A model generated the notes under the pieces. That model was not told the origin of the DNA. It made no database searches and saw only the letters and a list, made by a program, of their open reading frames with translations. From positions 1-64,000 of the forward strand of contig JAQXDI010000065.1 in assembly GCA_029251465.1 (NCBI GenBank): DNA of 64,000 nt, read 5' to 3'. Origin of the DNA: Ascidiaceihabitans sp. Its GTDB lineage: Bacteria; Pseudomonadota; Alphaproteobacteria; Rhodobacterales; Rhodobacteraceae. How positions within the stretch are numbered: position 1 is the first letter of the stretch; every line of letters begins with the position of its first letter. The translations under genes and the position numbers were made by a program. Below, in pieces: positions 26,378-35,703 of this stretch.

Positions 26378-27865
26378 TCAAAGTTGTATCCAAGCCGTTT
26401 TTAAATTGCGGAATTTATCCAGCGCGTGGTGCGATTTATCGTGACCATTGCCCGATTGCCCGACGCCGCCCAAAGGCACCGAACCATCCGCCCCACCGTA
26501 GGTGTTCACGTGCACAACGCCAGCTTTCAGCCGCGCGACCATGCGATGCGCGCGGCTGATGTCACGGGTGAAAACAGCAGAGGACAACCCGTAGTCAGTC
26601 CCGTTGGCGAGGGTCACGGCCTCGTCCTCAGTATCGAACGGCTGCACCGCCAACACGGGGCCAAAGATTTCCTTTTGCACCAACGCGCTATTTTGCGGGA
26701 CGTTGTCGAACAATGTCGGACCGATGTAATACCCCCCCGTTTGCGAGAGTTGACGCGTCCCCCCCATTCGCAATTCGGCACCTTCAGCTTTCGCCAGATC
26801 GATGGCGGCCAGAATTGAATTCATCTGGGTTTCTGACGCGATAGCGCCGGCGGATGTTATCAAATCCAGCGGATCACCGATCTGCATTTTGCTGGCCAGC
26901 GCGATCACCTTTTCGGTGAATTCAGCATGGATCGACCGTTCGACCAAAAGGCGCGAGGCCGCTATGCACACCTGCCCGCTGTCGCGGAAAATTCCGCCAA
27001 CGGCGACGGCGGCCGCTTTGTCCAAATCACCGGCATCAGCAAAGATCACGTTGGGGGATTTGCCGCCCAATTCCAAATAGACGCGTTTCAGGTTGGACTG
27101 GGCTGCGTACATCATCAGCTGACGGCCGACGCCACCCGATCCGGTGAAGGTCATCACGTCCACATCCATGTGTTTGCCAAGGGCGGCACCCACGTCGATG
27201 CCGGTGCCTGTCACCACGTTCAACACACCGTCCGGCAGGCCTACCTCGTGGCAGATTTCGACCAAACGCAGCAGTGATAGCGATGCGACTTCTGACGGCT
27301 TCAGGACCACTGTGTTGCCCGCAGCGAGGGCCGCCGCGATCTTCCAAGCGCCGATCATCAAAGGGAAATTCCACGGCACGATCACGCCAACAACGCCCAC
27401 CGGTTCATGGTGCACAAGGCCCAACGTGCCCGGCGCAGTCGGTGCGATTTCACCGTAATCCTTGCCGCATAATTCGCCGTAAAACCGAAAGGTGGCCGCA
27501 GCGCTCATTGGCTCCGCTTTGATCGCCATCGAGATTTCAGTGCCGTTGTCGCGCACGCCCAAAACCGCAAGACTTTGCGCCTCTGCTTCGATTTTATCGG
27601 CGATGCGTTGCAAAACACGACCACGCGCAGTGGCGGCAATGCGGGACCAACGACCGTCTTCAAACGCGGTGCGCGCTGCTGCAACTGCGCGGTCAACGTC
27701 AACAGTTCCACCGGCGGCAATTTCCGTCAAGCGCTGCCCGTTAATCGGGGACGTGATCTCCATCATGGCGCCATCGCTGGCCGCCACTGTTTGGCCATTA
27801 ATCACGTGTTGGGCGTTTGAAACCGGCGCATCACGCAGTGCGTCAATTTGGGATTGGCTGATCAT
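26378..27865 (-). CDS. NAD(P)-dependent aldehyde dehydrogenase
   Basis: A 495-residue aldehyde dehydrogenase. Cofactor and active-site motifs are VPWNFPLMIGAWK, FTGSGGVGRQLM, the general-base Glu in LELGGKSPNV, and the nucleophilic Cys in SGQVCIAASRLL. Its ATGA start overlaps the stop of the tctA-like gene, so it is translated together with the transporter. It probably oxidises an aldehyde derived from the acid taken up by TctABC. Substrate not readable from sequence. Confidence 0.92.
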   Translation of the reverse strand: MISQSQIDALRDAPVSNAQHVINGQTVAASDGAMMEITSPINGQRLTEIAAGGTVDVDRAVAAARTAFEDGRWSRIAATARGRVLQRIADKIEAEAQSLAVLGVRDNGTEISMAIKAEPMSAAATFRFYGELCGKDYGEIAPTAPGTLGLVHHEPVGVVGVIVPWNFPLMIGAWKIAAALAAGNTVVLKPSEVASLSLLRLVEICHEVGLPDGVLNVVTGTGIDVGAALGKHMDVDVMTFTGSGGVGRQLMMYAAQSNLKRVYLELGGKSPNVIFADAGDLDKAAAVAVGGIFRDSGQVCIAASRLLVERSIHAEFTEKVIALASKMQIGDPLDLITSAGAIASETQMNSILAAIDLAKAEGAELRMGGTRQLSQTGGYYIGPTLFDNVPQNSALVQKEIFGPVLAVQPFDTEDEAVTLANGTDYGLSSAVFTRDISRAHRMVARLKAGVVHVNTYGGADGSVPLGGVGQSGNGHDKSHHALDKFRNLKTAWIQL

Positions 27866-29385
27866 TGTTCGCCCTCTTGCTTCAGGTGGATGTCCGTGTC
27901 GAGGTTTTGTGGCCGGTTGCGCATTTCGCGCATCAAGGTTCGGATGTGCAGCGCAATTACGATCAGGATCATCGCAAAAATGATCATCGCGATCGGGCGA
28001 TCAATCATGTCCAACGGCGTTTTGACCCGTGGCATGGCAGAACGCAGTTTGACGTCCATAATGCCCCCCAGAACCATGCCCAAAATGATCGGTACAATTG
28101 GCAAATTCAACCGTTTCAGGATGAACCCGAACACCCCGAAACCCGCCGCCAATGCGCAATCCGTGATCGAGTTGCGCAAACTATAAACCCCCACAAAACT
28201 AAGCAGCAAAATCGTAATCCCGATCAGGCGGGTGGGCAGTTCGATGATCTTGGTCAGCAGGTTGGTCGACACCATCAAAAAACATAAAACGATTACGTTC
28301 AGCACCAGCAACGCCAGATACAGCGCCATGACAAAGTCCATTTGACCTTGGAACAATTGCGGGCCCGGAATGACGTTGTGAACGTAAAACACGGTCAGCA
28401 TCATCGCCGTCAATGCTTCGCCCGGGATACCAAGCGCGAGCAGCGGGATCATCGCAGCCGCCGGCACCGCGTTGTTTGCGGCCTCGGATGCGATCAATCC
28501 TTCGGGTGCGCCTTTGCCGAACAGCTCCGGCGTTTTCGACGTTTTTTGCGCGTAGGTGTAGGACATGAATTGCGCGGTGAATTCGCCGACGCCCGGGATC
28601 ATGCCCATCATCACGCCAAATCCGGACGACACGGTGGCGACCCGTTTGTACATCCACAGCTCTTTCAACCCTGAGAAAATCGACCCTTTGACCGAGATCA
28701 TTTCGGGTTTTTCATCAGGTTCCACCAACAGCAGGAATGCTTGGCTCAGCGCGAACAGCCCCAACACCACAACGATCAGATCAACGCCTGATGTCAGCCA
28801 GCTTTGGTCAAACGTAAAGCGGCGCGAATAGGTCACAGGCTCTAGTCCGACCATCTGCAAAAAGATGCCAAACGACGCGAGCATACCGGCAGCAAAGATC
28901 TGCCCCCGGTGCGCCAGAACGACCAGTATCAGACCCAACGCTGCAGCTAGAAAAATCTCGCGAGAACCGAAATGCGGTGCGATCTTGGCCAACAACGGAG
29001 CCAACAAGATCAGCGCAACAATCGAGAAAATGCCGCCAAAAAAGCTGGCGGAATAGGCCAAAGCCACCGCGCGCCGCGCCTCGCCCCGTTGCGTCATCGG
29101 ATAGCCGTCATAGGTTGTCAGCGCGTTTACGGCAGTGCCGGGCGTGTTGATCAAAACCGCAGGCAGCGCGCCGCCGTACATGGATGAACCGTAAATCCCC
29201 AGCAGCATTGTCAGGCCAACAAGCGGCGGCATCGCAAACGTTGCGGGCAGCAAAATGGCGATCGCAACGGCCGCACCGACACCCGGAATAGCCCCGATAA
29301 TGACGCCGCCAATCGAACCGATCACCAAGGCCAGCAGCACTTGCCAATCCATCAAGAGCGACACCGCAGAATAAAAAACATCCAT
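27862..29385 (-). CDS. Tripartite tricarboxylate transporter permease, TctA family
   Basis: A 507-residue integral membrane protein with about eleven to twelve helices. Conserved family stretches are IGAIPGVGAAVAIAILLP near the N-terminus, the repeated GMIPGVGEFTAQFMSY, and LALGIPGEALTAMML. It is the large, ion-coupled channel of the three-part uptake system together with the small subunit and periplasmic binding protein upstream. A 12-base gap separates it from the TctB-like gene. Confidence 0.93.
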   Translation of the reverse strand: MDVFYSAVSLLMDWQVLLALVIGSIGGVIIGAIPGVGAAVAIAILLPATFAMPPLVGLTMLLGIYGSSMYGGALPAVLINTPGTAVNALTTYDGYPMTQRGEARRAVALAYSASFFGGIFSIVALILLAPLLAKIAPHFGSREIFLAAALGLILVVLAHRGQIFAAGMLASFGIFLQMVGLEPVTYSRRFTFDQSWLTSGVDLIVVVLGLFALSQAFLLLVEPDEKPEMISVKGSIFSGLKELWMYKRVATVSSGFGVMMGMIPGVGEFTAQFMSYTYAQKTSKTPELFGKGAPEGLIASEAANNAVPAAAMIPLLALGIPGEALTAMMLTVFYVHNVIPGPQLFQGQMDFVMALYLALLVLNVIVLCFLMVSTNLLTKIIELPTRLIGITILLLSFVGVYSLRNSITDCALAAGFGVFGFILKRLNLPIVPIILGMVLGGIMDVKLRSAMPRVKTPLDMIDRPIAMIIFAMILIVIALHIRTLMREMRNRPQNLDTDIHLKQEGEQ

Positions 29386-29397
29386 TATATCAAGATC

Positions 29398-29937
29398 TTA
29401 GAAATAGGTCAGCATAAAGCTGCGAAGTGTGGTTGGCAGGTATTCGTAAATCGCGCCGCCGGGGATTCTGACCTGCAAAAACCCTTTGAATACCACGACA
29501 ATCGTGATGCTTAGCGCGACAATCGACAGGTACATTCGAACGCTCCGGTAGCCCGCACGCGCCGCCAACAGCAAACCAAACACAATAGTCGACAGCAAAT
29601 ACCCGAGCTGCGGCACGACAAAAACATAGGCCATAAACCAGCCCGCATATTCCAGCGATTTGACCCATTGCCAGACCTCTTCCCACCGCCCAACCAAACG
29701 CGGCGACAACGCGGACGACAGCAAATGCAGCCCGCCAAAAAACACCATCAGAATGACTGAGCTCGTCGGCCAGAACGCAGGTTGCGAGAAAACCTTGCCG
29801 CCCCATTTCCACGGGGATTGCGTGCCAAGTTGCGTGAAAAGAAACACCGCCAGCGCAAAAAACATCCACGCAAAGACAATGTCCCCCGGGCGGCGATAAC
29901 GTTTGAACAGCTCTTGCAGCCCTTTGAAACGGGTCAT
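29398..29937 (-). CDS. Tripartite tricarboxylate transporter small permease, TctB family
   Basis: A 179-residue membrane protein with four hydrophobic helices, the usual TctB make-up. Start at 29937 is chosen because AAAAAGGCG lies just upstream; the frame continues to 29985 without such a site. It lies between the binding protein (68 bases upstream) and the TctA-like gene. TctB sequences are poorly conserved, so the call rests on topology, size and position. Confidence 0.85.
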   Translation of the reverse strand: MTRFKGLQELFKRYRRPGDIVFAWMFFALAVFLFTQLGTQSPWKWGGKVFSQPAFWPTSSVILMVFFGGLHLLSSALSPRLVGRWEEVWQWVKSLEYAGWFMAYVFVVPQLGYLLSTIVFGLLLAARAGYRSVRMYLSIVALSITIVVVFKGFLQVRIPGGAIYEYLPTTLRSFMLTYF

Positions 29938-30005
29938 GGTTCGCCTTTTTGTGAGGGGGTAATTGTACAGCGCCGCCCGTTTCAAGGCAACGCTGTTGCG
30001 TTAAC

Positions 30006-30953
30006 TTATTCGAGCGACGCGTTAATCGCGCCCAAAGTTTTGATGTCATTTTCGATCAGAGCAGTGGAATCGTCTGCGTTCTGCCAATAGACCAAAGCAC
30101 CGGTATCTGCGGCCAGCTTTAGCGCCCGCTCGGACTTCATCGTTTCCTCAGCAACCGCGATGATCTTTTCGCGCACGTCCGTTGGGGTGTCTTTGTGCAC
30201 AAACAAACCGTTCCACAACGAAATGTTCAGCGCCGGATCGATTTCGGCAACAGTTGGTGTATCAGGCGTCAGCGCGATGCGTTCGCCGCCGATGGATGCC
30301 AGCACTTTGACCGTGTCCAAGCACGGCAAAACCAACTGCAATGTTGTGTTCATCACGTCCACGTCGCCAGAGGCCAGCGTGTTGCAATCCAGCGCGTCGA
30401 ACGCGGCGTCAGAGGCAAAATCAAACCCTTGCGATTTCGCCAAGGCCATCGTCACTTTGGTCGGAACCAAAGGCGCGCCAAAGTGGCCCAAAACAACATC
30501 GTTGTCTTTGGCATGCGCGGCCAAGCCTGCGATGTCATCATAGGGTGCGTCGGCCCCTGCAACGATCACAAACGGGTAGGTCAGGAACGTGCCGAGTGGT
30601 TCAAACGGGTTTGGCGCAAGCTCTGGGATACCGATGTTTGGGCCAACAACCGGAACCGCAATGATGAACGACCCGATGGTGTAGCCATCTGCCGGTGCGT
30701 TCGCGACATCAATCGCGCCGGGGAACGGGCCCCCGCCGCTACCGGGCTTGTTCACAACGGCCGCAGGCGAACCGTATTTGGCTTGAAAATCTTCCGCAAT
30801 GTAACGCGTCAGCACGTCTTCTAGATCACCGGGAGGCCACGGCACAACAAACGAAACCGGCTTCTCTGGGTACTCTGCAACAGCCGCGACTGGCATCGCA
30901 AGAACGGTCATTGCCGTGCTTGCTGCCAGAATGGCCTTGGTGAAATTCTTCAT
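30006..30953 (-). CDS. Tripartite tricarboxylate transporter substrate-binding protein, TctC family
   Basis: A 315-residue periplasmic binding protein with a Sec signal peptide ending near VAA-VAEYPEKP. The mature start YPEKPVSFVVPWPPGDLEDVL and the VVNKPGSGGG motif are typical of the Bug/TctC family that captures carboxylates. GGGAG six bases before the second of two close ATGs favours 30953. First gene of the minus-strand operon and divergent from an IclR regulator. The ligand is unknown; a carboxylate is expected. Confidence 0.92.
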   Translation of the reverse strand: MKNFTKAILAASTAMTVLAMPVAAVAEYPEKPVSFVVPWPPGDLEDVLTRYIAEDFQAKYGSPAAVVNKPGSGGGPFPGAIDVANAPADGYTIGSFIIAVPVVGPNIGIPELAPNPFEPLGTFLTYPFVIVAGADAPYDDIAGLAAHAKDNDVVLGHFGAPLVPTKVTMALAKSQGFDFASDAAFDALDCNTLASGDVDVMNTTLQLVLPCLDTVKVLASIGGERIALTPDTPTVAEIDPALNISLWNGLFVHKDTPTDVREKIIAVAEETMKSERALKLAADTGALVYWQNADDSTALIENDIKTLGAINASLE

Positions 30954-31009
30954 AGTCATCTCCCTAGATGGTGGTCTTTCGATCTTTTGATCTTGACCTT
31001 ATTCACTTA

Positions 31010-31037
31010 ACGGTACACTATTGTTACCGACGGTACA
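31010..31037. promoter_or_regulatory. Repeated ACGGTACA sites between tctC-like and iclR genes
   Basis: ACGGTACA occurs twice (31010-31017 and 31030-31037), 20 bases apart, with TTACCG in inverted orientation between them. Two helical turns of spacing and location in the divergent gap suggest the binding site of the adjacent IclR protein, controlling both transcripts. Confidence 0.45.
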
Positions 31038-31114
31038 TATAGTTTGCACTGAGCAATTTCTTCTGTCAACATTTCTTAAAGACCAAGCTGCCAATGCAAA
31101 GGAACCCGACGCAA

Positions 31115-31903
31115 ATGGCCAAAACCACAATGGGCACAGTAGACAAGGCGCTATCACTGCTGCGCCATTTTTCTGTGCAAAAACCAGAAGTTGGCCTAAG
31201 CGAACTGTCCCGACTGGCAGGCTATGACAAGACGACAATCCTGCGGTGCATGAACGCGCTAGCGCGCAACGGATTCGTCGAGCAAAACCCCGAATCAAAG
31301 AAATATCGCCTCGGGCTTGCCCCCATCAGCTTTGCCCGAATTCGCGAACGTAGCTTTCCGTTGCTGTCGATCTTGCAGCCGCATCTGGACAATCTGGCCC
31401 GAGTTACCGGCGAAACAGCCCACGCCACGATCATCACCGGCACCACGCTAATGACTGCATTGATTTCGGAGCCAGAGCGCGCAACGCGTGTGCATCTGGA
31501 CCCTTCGATCGCCCTGCCCGTGCATGCCACCGCGTCCGGATTGGCGATCGCAGCGCATCTGCCAGCGGACCTGCGCAAACGCATGATCGAACAGGATGCG
31601 TTTGAACGGTTCACCGATCAAACCCCCGACGATCCGGCCGCACTAGAGACCATGTTAGAGCAGGCGCGCCAGAACGGATTTACCCGTGCGGATCAGTATT
31701 TCGAGGCTGACGTGATCGGCACCGCCGCTGCGTTCTTTAACGCCTCAAATACGCCCGCAGGGGCGCTTGCCGTTGCTGCCGTCGCAACACGATTTAACGC
31801 AGACCTAACCGACCTGATCACCACGCACCTTATTGCGGCGGTCAACGACGTGACCCGAGAATTGGGCGGCACAATGCCCGCCCGCACCACTGTCGCGGCC
31901 TGA
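31115..31903 (+). CDS. IclR-family transcriptional regulator (second)
   Basis: A 262-residue IclR protein with an N-terminal winged helix (TVDKALSLLRHFS... LSELSRLAGYDKTTILRCMNAL) and a C-terminal effector domain (ETAHATIITGTTLMTAL..., LPVHATASGLAIAAHLP). Start at 31115 follows AAGGAA by about ten bases; an ATG at 31094 is the alternative. It sits between the divergent TctC operon and the aminotransferase operon and is likely to control both, which ties the two sets to one substrate. Confidence 0.88.
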   Translation: MAKTTMGTVDKALSLLRHFSVQKPEVGLSELSRLAGYDKTTILRCMNALARNGFVEQNPESKKYRLGLAPISFARIRERSFPLLSILQPHLDNLARVTGETAHATIITGTTLMTALISEPERATRVHLDPSIALPVHATASGLAIAAHLPADLRKRMIEQDAFERFTDQTPDDPAALETMLEQARQNGFTRADQYFEADVIGTAAAFFNASNTPAGALAVAAVATRFNADLTDLITTHLIAAVNDVTRELGGTMPARTTVAA

Positions 31904-31942
31904 CCAAAACCGCCCAACCCGAACGTCCGAAAAGAGAGCCCC

Positions 31943-33295
31943 ATGAAAGACGAGAATTTCCTGAAAGAGAACAATGCCCGCCACATGTGGCACCCGATGT
32001 CGCATCCTGCCGACAGCGTAGCCAACCCGCCAAAGATCGTCACAGGCGGTCAAGGCGTGCGGATCACCGACGTGGACGGGCACCAAACCATCGACGCCGT
32101 GGGTGGTTTGTGGAACGTGAATTTGGGCTATTCCTGCCAACCGGTCAAAGACGCGGTGAACGCGCAAATGGACGCCCTGCCCTACTATTCCACCTTTCGC
32201 GGCGCGTCGAACGACCAAGTCATCGAACTTAGCTACATGCTGCGCGAATTTTTCGCCCCCGAAGGGTTAACGCGCGCGTTTTTCACCTCGGGTGGTTCGG
32301 ACAGCATCGAAATTTGCCTGCGCCTTGCGCGCCAGTATCACAAGATCAAAGGCCAGCAGGGCCGCATCAAATATCTGTCCTTGAAAAAGGGCTATCACGG
32401 CACGCATACAGGCGGCGCGTCGATCAACGGCAATTCGAATTTCCGCACGCAGTACGAACCGATGATGCCCGGCTGCCACCACATTCCCGCCCCCTACACC
32501 TACCGGAATCCGTTTAACGAAAGCGATCCTGAACGCCTGTCGCAGCTATGTCTGAACGCGCTTGAGGACGAAATCGCATTTCAAGGGGCGGAAACGATTG
32601 CCGCTTTCATCATGGAGCCGATCTTGGGCGCAGGCGGCGTCATTCCACCGCATCCATCCTTCATGCCGGGCGTGCGCGACATCTGTGATCGTCACGGTAT
32701 TTTGCTGATCGCGGATGAGGTGATAACAGCCTTTGGGCGCACAGGATCATGGACCGGATCGCGCCACTGGGGCGTCAAACCCGACCTGATGGCCACAGCC
32801 AAAGCGATCACCAACGGTTACTTTCCCTTCGGGGCAGCGATGATCGCAGATCACGTGGCAGAGGTGTTCGAAAATGACACGATGGGCAAAGCATTCGTCG
32901 GTTCGGGGTACACCTATTCAGGCCACCCCGTCGGGGCCGCAGCCGCAATCGCTTGCCTCAAAGAAACCCTGCGTCTGGACGTGCCGGTAAATGCCGCCGC
33001 GCGTGGTACGCAGTTGCACAACGGCTTGATGGCGCTGCAATACAAACACGAGGTCATCGGCGATGTGCGTGGCGGTCACGGCCTGATGTGTGCCATCGAA
33101 CTGGTGTCTGATCGCGACGCGAAAACCCCGCTCGACAAGGCAACAAGCGCACGCATCTTTGATGCGACGTACGCCAGCGGCACAATGGTGCGCGTGTCAG
33201 GCCCGAACATGATTTTCTCACCGCCTTTGGTCTTGACCGAAAACGACGTGAACAAAATCCTGTCGGACCTAGATCATGGGCTGTCCCACGCGTAA
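31943..33295 (+). CDS. Class III PLP-dependent omega-aminotransferase
   Basis: A 450-residue class III aminotransferase, PLP fold type I. The PLP Lys is in MATAKAITNGYFPFG; TSGGSDSIEICLRLAR and the Asp of LLIADEVITAFGRTG bind the cofactor. Relatives move amino groups from omega-amino acids (beta-alanine, taurine, GABA) or polyamines to pyruvate or similar acceptors, giving an aldehyde. An aldehyde dehydrogenase is encoded two genes later, in the same operon, which fits such a route. Exact amino donor unknown. Confidence 0.88.
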   Translation: MKDENFLKENNARHMWHPMSHPADSVANPPKIVTGGQGVRITDVDGHQTIDAVGGLWNVNLGYSCQPVKDAVNAQMDALPYYSTFRGASNDQVIELSYMLREFFAPEGLTRAFFTSGGSDSIEICLRLARQYHKIKGQQGRIKYLSLKKGYHGTHTGGASINGNSNFRTQYEPMMPGCHHIPAPYTYRNPFNESDPERLSQLCLNALEDEIAFQGAETIAAFIMEPILGAGGVIPPHPSFMPGVRDICDRHGILLIADEVITAFGRTGSWTGSRHWGVKPDLMATAKAITNGYFPFGAAMIADHVAEVFENDTMGKAFVGSGYTYSGHPVGAAAAIACLKETLRLDVPVNAAARGTQLHNGLMALQYKHEVIGDVRGGHGLMCAIELVSDRDAKTPLDKATSARIFDATYASGTMVRVSGPNMIFSPPLVLTENDVNKILSDLDHGLSHA

Positions 33296-33333
33296 GCTCG
33301 CTTTTAAAAGCACTGCTTGCGAAAGGATGAACC

Positions 33334-34194
33334 GTGGACATAGGCGTCATTGGATGTGGGAATATGGGCGGCGGCATGGTCGCCCAATTGCTGGGTGCGG
33401 GGTTTGGCGTCAGGTGCTTTGACCCTGATCCGGCGACGCGCTTGCGCATGGCAGACACCGGCGCGCAAACCACGGATACGGCGACGGAATTGGCCAGCCT
33501 CTGCGACGTGATCATCCTGTCCTTGCCCAAGGCCGAAATCGTCACCGCTGTTATGAACGACATCGCGCCACACATTCGTCAGGGCGCAATCGTCCTCGAC
33601 ACTTCGACATCGGTTCCCGCCACCTCGCAGGCGATGTCCGCGTTGGGCGAACAGCACGGTTTTGCATTCATCGACGGTCCCGTCAGCGGCGGCCCTGCGG
33701 CAGCAATCGCAGGCACGATGACGATGCTGTTGGGCGGCGATACGGATCCGATCAAACGGCTCGCGCCAGTGCTCGATATACTGACGGCCAAGACCGTGAT
33801 CGTCGGCAAATCCGGTGCCGGTCACGCCGCCAAAATTGCCAACAACATGCTGTGCGCCGCCAATCTTGTGCTGGTCGCCGAGGCCGTGCGTTTGGGCGAA
33901 GCCGCAGGCGTGAACGCAGCCAATTTGCTAGACGGGATCAACGCAGGGTCAGGGCGCAGCGGGGTTAGCGAAGTCAACTTTCCCAAATGGGTGCTCAACG
34001 ACGGCTTTGATTCCGGGTTCACCATGGGCCTCATGCGCAAGGACGTGGGCCTCGCTTTGGCGCTGGCAAAAGACACTGGTGTCGCCCTGAACGGTTTTGA
34101 AAACATCGCCGACATCTGGCTGAACCAGTCGCCCTCCATTGCCGACGCCGCAGATTTCAACGAAATTGTAAAACAAGGCGACACCAATGATTGA
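33334..34194 (+). CDS. NAD(P)-dependent beta-hydroxyacid dehydrogenase (second)
   Basis: A 286-residue relative of 3-hydroxyisobutyrate dehydrogenase. Rossmann motif GVIGCGNMGGGM, substrate signature FIDGPVSGGPAAA, and catalytic segment GAGHAAKIANNM with Lys and Asn. GTG start with AAAGGA seven bases upstream. It overlaps the following aldehyde dehydrogenase by 8 bases. Such pairs with a semialdehyde dehydrogenase occur in hydroxyacid breakdown, for example of 3-hydroxyisobutyrate or 3-hydroxypropionate; a substrate cannot be fixed. Confidence 0.88.
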   Translation: MDIGVIGCGNMGGGMVAQLLGAGFGVRCFDPDPATRLRMADTGAQTTDTATELASLCDVIILSLPKAEIVTAVMNDIAPHIRQGAIVLDTSTSVPATSQAMSALGEQHGFAFIDGPVSGGPAAAIAGTMTMLLGGDTDPIKRLAPVLDILTAKTVIVGKSGAGHAAKIANNMLCAANLVLVAEAVRLGEAAGVNAANLLDGINAGSGRSGVSEVNFPKWVLNDGFDSGFTMGLMRKDVGLALALAKDTGVALNGFENIADIWLNQSPSIADAADFNEIVKQGDTND

Positions 34195-35695
34195 TCGCAC
34201 AAATCTGTTTATCGACACTATGCAAACCCTCGGGCTGGGTGCCCATCCACAAAGCCTGATCGACGGTCAGCTACAAGATGGAACCGGCGCAACGATCACC
34301 CTGGTTGATCCCTTCACCGAAGCGCCGCTGACCCAGTATCCAGACGCCGGTGAAACGCGCGCCAATGCAGCATGCGAGGCGGCAGCATTGGCACAAATCG
34401 CTTGGTCAAAATCCATGTCGGCCGCCGCACGTGGGCAAATCATGCAAGACATCGCGCGCGCCGTTCTCGACCATGTTGCCCCCCTCGCGACGCTGGAATC
34501 CCTCGCCGCTGGCAAACCCATTCGCGATTGCCGGATCGAGGTCGCCAAAGTCGCCGAAATGTTCGCTTATTACGCTGGATGGGCCGATAAACTGCATGGC
34601 GAAGTCATTCCTGTCCCCTCAGGTCACCTGAATTACACCCTGCGCGAACCTTTAGGCGTTGTGTTCCAGATCACCCCTTGGAATGCGCCGATTTTCACCG
34701 CCGGTTGGCAGATCGCACCAGCAATCGCGACCGGCAACGGCGTTGTGATCAAACCCAGTGAACTGACGCCCGTGACCACCGTTGCTCTGGTTAAAATCGC
34801 GGAAAATGCGGGGCTGCCAAAAGGGCTGGTCAATGTGCTCTGCGGTCTTGGACCGACAACTGGCCAAGCTGCGATTGAACACAAGGCCGTGCGCAAGGTT
34901 ATCTTTGTTGGTTCCCCCGAAACCGGAAGGCGCGTGGCAATCGCCGCGGCTTCATCGCTCAAACCTGCGGTGCTGGAACTGGGCGGGAAATCGGCCAACA
35001 TCGTGTTTGACGACGCCAATCTGAAACACGCATGTTTGGGCGCGCAGGCGGCGATCTTTTCGGGCGCGGGGCAAAGCTGTGTGGCGGGCTCACGCCTGCT
35101 GGTGCACCAATCCGTGCACGCGCAAATGATCGACATGTTGTCAGAGGGCATGAGCGCGATCACCTTGGGCGATCCGTTAGACGATGCAACCGAAATCGGG
35201 CCGATCAGCAACGCGCGCCAGTTTGCGCATGTGTCCGGCATGATCACATCCGCACGCGCAGACGGGGCCGATGTGCGCAGTCGCGACGCAACCCCGGACA
35301 CCGGATATTTCGTCGCGCCAACCGTCCTGAACGGTTTGAAAAATAACGCAAACGCCGCGCAGACCGAAATCTTTGGGCCGGTCGTCACGGCCATCCCGTT
35401 TGCGGACGAACAAGAGGCAGTCGCACTGGCCAACGACACGCAATTCGGACTAGCAGGTGCCGTCTGGACATCGGATGTCGGGCGCGCCCACCGCATGGCC
35501 GACGCCGTGCGCGCAGGCACGTTCTGGATCAACAGCTACAAGGCGATCCACGTGTCCTCGCCTTTTGGTGGCTCCTTGAATTCCGGTTTTGGACGGTCCA
35601 GCGGCACCGACGCTTTGATGGAATACACAAGCGCCAAAAGCGTGTGGCTTGACGCAGCCCCCATCCCGAAAATCGCATTTGGCTATGTGTCCTGA
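34187..35695 (+). CDS. Aldehyde dehydrogenase (second)
   Basis: A 502-residue aldehyde dehydrogenase with ITPWNAPIFTAGWQ, FVGSPETGRRVA, general-base Glu in LELGGKSANIV and nucleophilic Cys in GAGQSCVAGSRLL. It overlaps the preceding dehydrogenase gene by 8 bases and precedes the acetyltransferase by 8 bases. It likely oxidises the semialdehyde produced by the aminotransferase or the hydroxyacid dehydrogenase. It is distinct from the aldehyde dehydrogenase in the divergent operon. Confidence 0.92.
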   Translation: MIDRTNLFIDTMQTLGLGAHPQSLIDGQLQDGTGATITLVDPFTEAPLTQYPDAGETRANAACEAAALAQIAWSKSMSAAARGQIMQDIARAVLDHVAPLATLESLAAGKPIRDCRIEVAKVAEMFAYYAGWADKLHGEVIPVPSGHLNYTLREPLGVVFQITPWNAPIFTAGWQIAPAIATGNGVVIKPSELTPVTTVALVKIAENAGLPKGLVNVLCGLGPTTGQAAIEHKAVRKVIFVGSPETGRRVAIAAASSLKPAVLELGGKSANIVFDDANLKHACLGAQAAIFSGAGQSCVAGSRLLVHQSVHAQMIDMLSEGMSAITLGDPLDDATEIGPISNARQFAHVSGMITSARADGADVRSRDATPDTGYFVAPTVLNGLKNNANAAQTEIFGPVVTAIPFADEQEAVALANDTQFGLAGAVWTSDVGRAHRMADAVRAGTFWINSYKAIHVSSPFGGSLNSGFGRSSGTDALMEYTSAKSVWLDAAPIPKIAFGYVS

Positions 35696-35703
35696 GGTGC
35701 AAT

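Noticed and set aside
31943-33295. Taurine-pyruvate or beta-alanine aminotransferase as a specific name
   Set aside because: Class III motifs do not decide the donor, and no sulfonate or malonate-semialdehyde genes stand beside it.
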